The notes under the pieces are model-generated. The model made no database searches and was not told the origin of the DNA. It saw nothing but the letters and a program-made list of their open reading frames with translations. From Gentiana macrophylla (taxonomy: Eukaryota > Streptophyta > Magnoliopsida > Gentianales > Gentianaceae), in the NCBI GenBank assembly GCA_026214975.1, contig JAOBSW010000429.1, positions 20,522 through 84,521 of the forward strand: 64,000 nt of DNA, given 5' to 3'. A program made the position numbers and the translations under genes. This document shows positions 55,700 to 64,000 of this stretch, piece after piece. Each line of letters opens with the position of its first letter. Position 1 is the first letter of the stretch.

Positions 55700-58384
55700 G
55701 TACTTTTTCTTCCAATAGGTGGATTTTCATCTCACTCCCTTTTTGTCCTTTATGGTGAAGATAAATGGGAAGAAGATGATTTCACATAAGATAGTTCTTT
55801 TTTGGATATATTGACAGTTTGTAAGAATTTCATCGACATTTATACTACCGGTGTCAAAATTACGGATGAGGATGGTTAGGCAATAAGAAAAGATAAAGAT
55901 GTGCTAGCCATGTTGAAAAAATATGAAGCCGCGAAGAATATAACAATTTATTTGGATGTGGATAAAAGGCACAACCATTGCCCTTCAAACTACCGCAAGA
56001 CAATCCTACATTCGGTAGCATGAAGTGTAAGTTCTTTAATTTGAGAAATATAGCTCTTGTGAATTTCATGAATGTTCTTGAAGTCTTTGAAGTAGCTTCA
56101 ATCTCCAGTAAAAATTACTCAATCTTCTTTAACTACATACGATGTAGGTTTGGCAACATGATGATGTCATTTCCATTAGATATATCTTATTTTGATTCTT
56201 GACATTCCTTCACGATCTTGTTTTCATTTATTGATGTCATTGAGCATATCTCTCGAGCTTTCATTCTATACTGGAATTGGTTAGGTTAGGCAACCTATAA
56301 AGCGGTGTTTAGTCCCTAGATGTCTGAATTTATTCAACTCGAGCTTATGTATTCCAAATTTTGTAACAATTTGTTCAAACTCCTCGCTTTTTCGTGTACT
56401 TATCAGTAAATGCATATTTCTTTTGGATTTAGTTTTAGAAAGGGAACATAATTGATATAAAACTTTATAGTGATTGCTTTTCCTCGTATTACAATTTTTC
56501 CTTACATAGCTTGGCTTACGAGTTTCATTTAAACGAACTTGTTATTCTAATGTTTTCCCTTTTAGTCTTTATAGCTTATATACCAAGAGATTCAATCGTA
56601 AAAAATGTAAGAATGTAAGATTATGAAAGTGATGAGTCAAGGAATGATGAACCAAAAGATCCCATTGTTGGTAACATTACTATTTTTGACATGTTGTGTA
56701 GTAATAATTTTATATTGATATCATAATATCGTGTTGATCCAATTCTTTATTTCTCAATTCATTTTTCTGAAAATTGACAGCACCTCAAAAGGAGAGAAAA
56801 TCAAGAGGAAAAAACGTGAATAAAGCAATTGTTGCTCTACGAAGTGGAGAAAAACATGAAATTCAATTTTACAACAATCATGGTGTAGGAATACATCACA
56901 AATATTGGTCTAGACACCTGGGAAAAATCGTGCAGGCCAAGAGTATGTGTCCAGTACGAATTAAGACATGGAAGGAGTTGTCTGAAAGTGACAGAAATCA
57001 GATGTGGGCTGTAGTTAAAGTTTGTGGTATCAACACTTAGTCTTGAACTCATATAATGAATATCTTAATCTTTTTGTGCAATATGATGATTTTTATTTTA
57101 TCGTTAATACTTACATTTTCCTTAAAATCTTAATGCATACATCTTTGGGATATGATTATTTTGTTCACTGGAGCAAAATATTAATGTATACTAGAGCTAA
57201 CGCAATTTGGGGTAGTTTAATCCATCTTATAGTTAAGTTCAAAACACACTCCGAGAACCTAAAAAGTGTAGACATATGTGCTTCATTTTCTTCACAATAT
57301 GTACAACTAGCTCTCTACCTCAGAGTGAATAATGTATAATTTGTTGCATGAATGCTTTTCCAATCCTAAAATGGATTTATATTGTGAGCATACTTTGGAG
57401 CACATGGCTCAATAATGGACTCTGCATGAGGTCAACATTGAATGTAAAGTGCACAGACCTTGCAAGACTACAAACCAAGCATTGAAAAATGTGCCACCAG
57501 TGGATGAATGTGAAAGATTGGGAATGACTTGTACTAGAAAAGTTTTTGACCGAGGAGTTTCGTATTTCTATGTTTAGTCAAGTGTTGTTAGCATTACGCT
57601 TTTCACGCGGTAACGTCTCTATGTTATTACCGGTTAACACTTTACTCTTCCTTTATGATTCACATAGAATTTCAGCAAGCGGAATTTCGATAACCGGGTT
57701 AAAGGAGCGATGCCTCTTCGAAATGGAAGCAAGCCACATAGACAACTCATATATGAGATGGTAGTGAAATTTTGTAGTTTATTCTTATATGTATTTGCTG
57801 CTTGTTAGCTTGCTAGTATGATTGTTCAGTTCTAGGTATCAAAAAACCAATGAATATCTTATTTTCTATATATATAACATTTACTTTGTCTTTTTTTATA
57901 TCTTTCAGGGAGGTATTGTGAATAAACCACCTAACATTGCAACAATTTTTCATGCTATAATACAGAGAAATGGAGCTCTTGTTGAGCCAGCAGTGCTAGA
58001 AAAATACGTAACCATACATACATGGCATTTATGCTTCAATTCATTAATTTTCATTTCCTAATATGACTAACGAGTATGGGATCTTTGTAGGATGAAATTG
58101 TGATGATTGTTAATTCTAATGCATCACTTGCACCTATTGTTGTTGAAAAGTGTTTTGGACCACAACGTCATAGTCATGTCTTTGGCTTCGGAGGTAGGAT
58201 GAAAAGGAAATATTTTAATGATTCTCGTGCTATCTATACTAAAGAGATTGAGTCTAAGCTCATTGAGAAGGAAGAAGAAGATAGCAAGCTTAAGAGATGC
58301 ATGGATGAATTTGAACTTAGATTGTCCCAAATGGAAGATGACAAACAACCAACTTCAAATTCGTCAAGCACCTCTACATTTTGA
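55700..58384 (+). pseudogene. Plant Transposase_24-like (Ptta/En-Spm) gene with introns, decayed
   Basis: Weak N-terminal coding at 55780-56010 (KDKDVLAMLKKYEAAKNITI). A clearer exon at 56774-57040: basic KERKSRGKN, then LRSGEKHEIQFYNN and RHLGKIVQA, CPVRIKTWKELSESD, matching the start of Transposase_24. Then broken frames to 57764, an exon from 57909 (GGIVNKPPNIATIFHAII), an intron about 58006-58091, and a last exon (DEIVMIVNSNAS, EKCFGPQRHSHVFGFGG, coiled-coil KLIEKEEEDSKLKRCM) ending with TGA at 58382-58384. Stops within 55700-56760 show decay. Such genes usually belong to CACTA-type elements. Confidence 0.6.
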
Positions 58385-58385
58385 A

Positions 58386-58532
58386 GATAAACTTGACTAG
58401 GTATTAAAATTGATTTACTTTTTTAGTAAGGTTGACTAGGTATTAAAAAGTCAAGTTTATCAATTTTAATACCTAGTCAAGTTTATCAATTCTTGACTAG
58501 GTATTAAAATTGATTTACCTAGTCAACCTTAG
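58386..58532. repeat. Cluster of direct and inverted TTGACTAGGTATTAAAA repeats
   Basis: About six copies of TTGACTAGGTATTAAAATTG in both directions within 147 bases (starts near 58392, 58430, 58455 inverted, 58470 inverted, 58492, 58516 inverted). They can pair as long hairpins. Subterminal repeats just after a Transposase_24-like gene fit a CACTA-type end. Confidence 0.75.
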
Positions 58533-58539
58533 AAGTAAT

Positions 58540-60262
58540 TGAAGGATGCAGGTTCTTAGATCTAAACGAGTTAGATCTACGCGAAGCGGATGGATCACGA
58601 TTTATATGACACAATTCATAATTAAAGGACTTAAGTACTACAAGGGTGTTTAAGATTATGTTACCAATAACGGGAAGAGAAGCCTTGATCTTCCGATGTG
58701 TTCTCCAAACGGCGGTTGGTGGACACCCTTCTTGATACACGAACCTCCTTGATATGCAACACCAAGAAAAACTCCAAGTTTTTCTTCAACCAGAAAACCC
58801 AAGACAAGAAACAAACTTTTCTCTCTATGTATGTATGTGTGTGGGGCTAAAATTTACTTATCATTAAGACTGGGAGAACTCTCTTTATATAGTGAGAGTA
58901 ATCCTTGTCCTCCAAGGATTAAATAATTAAGAGATAATTATTCCATTAATCCTTTATTCCAAATAAAAGATAAATAAAATGATTATCCCAAACAAATTAG
59001 GATAAATCATATTATTATCTAATATTCCATGAATTATCATTTAACAAATAAATGATAATCACATGTCAAATAATTATCCAAGAAAACTAATTTCTCTCTA
59101 ATTATTTGATGATATTGGCGCCTACAAATACTAGGGTTATAGCCCACATAAAATGTCTTTTATGTGTATAATATTATTTAGCCCAACTAAATAATATCTA
59201 TGCATATCAATTAATTAGCTCAACCAATTAATTATCAATGAGGCCCTAATAACAAGATTATTTGTCCGAATTACGTAATTACATCGGGGACCATGGACCT
59301 ATAATCGTGAGTCTCAATAATTAATTATTAAATCAATGTAATAAGTACATTAATTATTAATTCGGGATTACGCCACCATAAACCCAAACCGAACTCTACC
59401 GATTATAGATGTATACTTATACTCAACCCATGTGAGTGAATAAGTCGCCCAATGATATAATCACTACATACGGATTAACCTCCATAGATCGCCCATTCTC
59501 GAGTGGGAAGTCTCCGTGAACCCAACTCGTAATATCTTATCCTTATTTACCATTAACCTCTCGATGATCAATTAGCACGATATATCGACTAGAGCTAATT
59601 AGTCAAATGTGAACTCCCGGATCGATCACTTTCTTAGGCTAACAAATAAGGGATCGTCTTCTACTTCCCGCAGGAAGGAATGGATTCCATGTCTGCGGAA
59701 AATCAAAACTACTCACTCATCCAGAGATAGTGCCAATGAGAAGTGGCTTGGAACACATATTTAAGTGAACCGTAATTCAACACATCAAACACTACCCCGG
59801 GACAAGCAAGACTCGTGATCACCTCAGATTAAGGTTGATCCATATATGATCATCTAATGATTTAATAAGATTCCTCGACACGGAATTATATCGAGAAATT
59901 CAGATTAAATCGGTCCAAATTCTATATGAATGCCATCATATATAAATGCCCCACGTAAAACCCTCTACCGATAGTCCGATAAGACTATCACACCCTAAGG
60001 TGTTCTGGGCGCATTATTGGTGTTTTAATCAAGAGACCCTAAACTCTGATTAAGTTCACCACGGACTAACAGTTTAAGCATATCTCCACTAACTCAATCC
60101 TCACATGTAATCCATACACTGAGTTAAGTGGTTACATACCGATATACTTAGGTTTGCAAAGAAGGTATTACTTACAAGCACAAAGCAAGTAATAAGGTGA
60201 GATAAATTTCATCATCCATTAAAAACAATTACACAAATTGTCTTTCGGCACTACACCTAACA
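58540..60262 (-). repeat. 3' LTR of a Copia-type element
   Basis: Minus direction: starts TGTTAGGTGTAGTGCC at 60262 and ends CCTGCATCCTTCA at about 58540 (an alternative end is 58547). TATA box CTATATAAAGAG at plus about 58871-58882. Preceded (minus) by the purine tract GTGCAAGTGGGAGAT, a Copia mark. Confidence 0.65.
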
Positions 60263-60278
60263 ATCTCCCACTTGCACG
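60263..60278 (-). other. Copia polypurine tract
   Basis: GTGCAAGTGGGAGATT on the minus strand. A second CAAGTGGGAGAG tract stands at about 60341-60352, so there may be two tracts as in Sireviruses. Confidence 0.65.
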
Positions 60279-61341
60279 AAATGACAAGTAACGCATTGTT
60301 TTTAGAGCACACCCTTTCTCATCTTATTCACAACACTCTCCCACTTGCTCTAAAAGCAGATGAGACATATCCATCAATGCCGCACCCTCCAAGCACTCGA
60401 CTTGGTACATCGATTAGCTAGGTTGTCGACTCGAGACGACATCTTTAGGATTGAAACGTAGCCGGGTCCTTCTAATCAAAGCGGTACTCTCTCAATATGC
60501 TTTTGACTCTTTATGACCGAGAAGATCCTTCTAAGCTATCTCTTCACTATTTTCACGATGAAGTGATATCGGCTTATCGACACGGAATTACTTCCGCACT
60601 CAAAAAAGGAAATTCTAAGCACTATGAGTAAACACTCGAGCCCGAGATCAACTTTAATGATCATCCTTAATCGACTACAAGTCGAATCAGCAGTAGTCAA
60701 CCATATTCAAGTTTGCACCTTAATATACAAGCATATTATTCCTCGCTCTTCAAAAATACTTGAGGACGATTTAAACCGCTTATTTTATGCTCGAATCCGA
60801 GATTCGACTACTATTGACTTGTGACAACCTGACTCAGCCAAGCTATCCAAGAGAGACTCTATCCCATTTCTCTTTTATCCGAGATTTGAGAATCATTCCC
60901 GAGAGGTAAGGTAGGACTACTCTCGTTGAATGTCGCAATCAGATATGCATAATCATCTTATTCAATAAGATAGGTGGGATAGCCAATGACTCATTCTCGT
61001 GAATTTGACCGAATCAAATTCTAAGAATATAGTCCAACCTCTCATCCAGAGAATCTTGGCGTGTCGGGCTCGACTTCAGATATAGCACACCCATGTTGTT
61101 TCCAACTGCTTTAGTGTTATCATTTATGAACACTAATGTTACTACTTTACCAATATTGATGTCCATTTCTACGTAAAAACTTATCAATATTTTGGTCAAG
61201 TCCACATATTTTAAAACATGTGACTTTTAAATGACCGAGAGGTTCTCTTAAATCCACAAAGGATATAAGCCATGGCAGTGCTTCCTACCAATGGTTCTTT
61301 CGAATAAATTAAGATATCGTTAGTCTCGCAAAAAGGTATTA

Positions 61342-61560
61342 GTGGAATCACCCCTATCTTCCGCTTTGTAACTAATCCGTTATTCATTCTCACTAAAACC
61401 CTTCGCTCGAATGAAGTCGATTCCGTTGTTCGGCAAGAAAGTCTCGTGGAATCACCCCTATCTTCTCGCTTTTAACGAATCTAGCAAGATCAGGGTGAGA
61501 GAGTTCAAGGTCCGTTAACTCTCTACTTGTCGTGGAATCACCCCTATACCACTCAACTTT
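61342..61560. repeat. Three spaced copies of GTGGAATCACCCCTAT
   Basis: At 61342, 61446 and 61532 (spacing 104 and 86 bases). A weaker form stands at about 62640. On the minus strand two copies translate to KIGVIP, perhaps by chance. Confidence 0.65.
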
Positions 61561-64000
61561 GCGCCAAAGTTTAAACTTTCCTATTGATTCGACTCTTTCC
61601 GTAGATCCAATTGTTCCCACTGGGCCCGAGACACTCGTGTGGTTCTACAAGAGGTCAATTTAACTCCGAGTACCAAAACTCCATTCACAGTGGTTAAGGT
61701 TTTCAAACCAACCTCTATAATCGTAATCCTATACAGCCCACCAAGAGCCATAAAGTTATCAATCACCCCAAAGAGATTATAAAGTCCACAAAATCACAAA
61801 TGGGTCAACGGTTAAACCATACTCCCACTGTGGTCTTGGGTGGATTGACATTCTAATCTAGTAGTATTTATCGTTGTAATCACCAACAACTAATGTTGGA
61901 CGTGGTCCGATTAAATCGATAGTAACTACCTTTGGGTAACCGCACTCCAAGGTTTAAGGTTGTTACTTATAGATTCTATCGTAAGGCTTGTGACAGCTCA
62001 ACCGCCACTTTGATCTCAAGAATCTTATAATCAACCTTCACTCGCCTCATTAAGATATTTCACTTAACAAATACAATCGAACGTACAAGCAAAATCTCCA
62101 AATCCTACCTTCAAGCATTAAATGCTAAATGCCTACATTTATGGAAGTGGTGTGAACCTAATTCACTCATTATCCATAAATTCACCGGCATCTTCTAGGT
62201 AGACTTCTCGGTTTACATAATAATGTTAACCGTTATTTTGCAACCAATTATCTTAATCGAGTTTAATAAAGTGTATTGTAGCACATTAATAACTATATCG
62301 TGCAAGTCTATGGTTTCTTCCTTAGTGAGAAACATTCCACTAAGAGGCGTGCCGAGCATCACCCCAAGACTACGCGATAGCCTATTTCGAGCATGGAATA
62401 CTCTATTCTCTCGCTAAAATCAAAGACTCCTCCTCGTATTCTTTGATAAACTAAATCACGCTTCGAGTAGTTATCCAGACAAAATGTCACCACTAAAACT
62501 CCCACTAGCTTGTATCTCTCACTAGACCTCGATGTCATGGTGAATAAGTTTATGTTACCCTTCAAATCTATTACCCTTTCCGATTGAAAGGAAACTTAGT
62601 CATTGTTCCTTTGAGATAGTTGTTCCTAGACCGGGAGATAGGAATCACCCTTAGCCACCGTCAGTCTTATCTCTAGGATATATGCACTAATTAATAGATA
62701 TTGAAAGGTCGCTTATCTTAATACGGAAACCTTTTACCTTTAATAGTTTTAGATGTGTTATACTTATTCAAATTTTTTCTTAGTGGTTCGACTTTATCAA
62801 ACAAAAGTCCGAGTCTTGGATTCGCATTTCACAAATGTCATATTCACAATCTATGAGGCAACAATATATCGAGTTGAAAGTGAATCCATTTGTTTCAACG
62901 AATCAAAGAAAGAAAAATAAATTTTTCGTGATATTCAAGGATAGAATCCAAATTCATTTCCTTATATCACTCCCACTATTCTAGTCTAAACTAACGCCCG
63001 CTGTTACTCTATTAATCGTTAATGCACAACTTCCTTGTTCTTCCAAAGAACAAAGCTATCGAGTCGAAAGTTACTCGGTTATGAAAGTCGCTATGATTCA
63101 TTGGTTAGTGATCCAAATCACTCTCCTTATCCTATACTTTCTTTAATTAATATTTCGGTTTAAATTTAAAACTTTAGTTAAGATGATTAACACTTATAGA
63201 CATTCTTTCCCATTCTTAACTTTCCTTAAAAGGAAATAGTCTTGAACTAGCATTGCTTGAGTAGACACTACTCAGGAACCATGGGATGTCTAATGAAAGT
63301 GTTACTTGATTGGGATCGATTTTCTAATAAATTAGAAAAATATAATATAAAAGCTCCCAATAGTTTATCGGTTCCAAATACCGCTCTAACTAAGCTTACA
63401 CTTTAATTTATTATTCTCCAATTTTTTCTATCGAGAAAATTTCTCGTGTAGACACTACACAATTCACTAGAAGAATTTTATCGTCCCAATCATCTTTCAA
63501 ACTAACTACGGTTGTCTCTCGCTCAAGACGGTGGCAAGTAGATGACATGTCTATTTACGCTACTTAAGTTTTGAAGCTTCAAGAGAAATATCTCTTCGAA
63601 AAATTAATCGCATGTGAGATTAATAAATACAACGTTCTAGTTACTTACCACTTTTTAACGGGTCATTACTAGTCAATTTTACACTAGCTAGCCTAGCACC
63701 CAGAGAGATATATATAACAGCTTGTAAATGAAATTGTGTAAAATAAATCCAAATCATACACTACTAAAATTTTAGGAACATAAACCAAGTACTTATAGTC
63801 TATCCTACCGCTCCAAGGATTTAATCTAATGCCTCAATGCCGCCTTAGGGTAGGTCAAAGAGGTTTCGATTAATATTGAAGATCGATTGAGAATCGAACA
63901 TCTCATTTGTGATCGTCAATCACCTTTCCTTTTCAATAGTACTACCAAAAATACCCTTTATGAGTGTGACCCTCATGTCTCTAGATTTTTAGGTAGACCC

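Larger units (their letters stand above)
60263..64000 (-). mobile_element. Interior of the Copia-type element, non-coding as far as seen
   Basis: No gag or pol motif over 3.7 kb; minus-strand frames are short. It contains three copies of GTGGAATCACCCCTAT (61342, 61446, 61532). Runs past the right edge. Either a long 3' untranslated region or a non-autonomous element. Confidence 0.5.

Overview
This window is nuclear DNA of a flowering plant, probably a eudicot, and is almost wholly repetitive heterochromatin. I infer this from plant-type Copia and Ty3/Gypsy elements with plant-style primer-binding sites, Tat-type Gypsy features (dual RNase H, antisense extra ORF), a Stowaway-type inverted-repeat element, a plant Transposase_24-like gene, and scraps of plant genes: isopentenyl-diphosphate isomerase and a PDR-type ABCG transporter. 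I see no intact host gene, tRNA, rRNA, CRISPR array or bacterial-type system.

Layout, 1-28440: a nest of retrotransposons. The outermost is Gypsy element A (Tat type, minus strand; 5' LTR 27820-28440, gag and protease 25819-27763, then a protease tail, tandem repeats and an antisense ORF remnant down to 21529). LARD2, a non-autonomous LTR element, sits inside A's protease (22863-25818, minus). A second Copia element (minus; LTR 21216-21528) sits inside A's 3' part. A Sirevirus-like Copia element (plus; LTR tail at 1-1097, 3' LTR 19120-20837) sits inside the gag of that Copia. LARD1 (11142-18720, plus, exact 5-bp target duplication ATCAC) sits inside the env-like ORF of the Sirevirus-like element.

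Layout, 28441-36697: a low-density stretch with fragments: a LINE-type zf-RVT domain, a Stowaway-like element carrying a GGTGAT-rich block, a decayed Copia gag with its LTR, microsatellites, a possible CACTA-type miniature element, and the 3' coding end of an isopentenyl-diphosphate isomerase gene with a frameshift.

Layout, 36698-46791: Gypsy element B (Tat type, minus), complete from LTR to LTR with a near-match target duplication (CCATC/CCGTC). It carries gag, protease, RT, RNase H plus a second archaeal-type RNase H, integrase, a ~150-bp tandem repeat, and an antisense multi-exon extra ORF on the plus strand.

Layout, 46792-64000: Gypsy element C (minus, 47143-55252), a deletion derivative whose 3' LTR is split by a 2.6-kb MULE-like insertion that contains an ABCG/PDR transporter exon. 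Then come a 146-bp MITE, a decayed Transposase_24-like gene with introns and a cluster of inverted subterminal repeats, and the 3' LTR and non-coding interior of another Copia-type element (minus) that runs off the right edge.

Two cross-cutting observations stand out. LTR pairs differ almost only at CAG/CTG sites, often by odd indels and exchanges such as CTG to CG, which looks like methylation-linked sequencing error. Many nonsense codons are CAG to TAG, which fits CHG-methylation deamination. Also, LARD1 and LARD2 share a duplicated polypurine motif and both carry arrays of CG-rich palindromes upstream of the LTR TATA box, with different palindromes in each.
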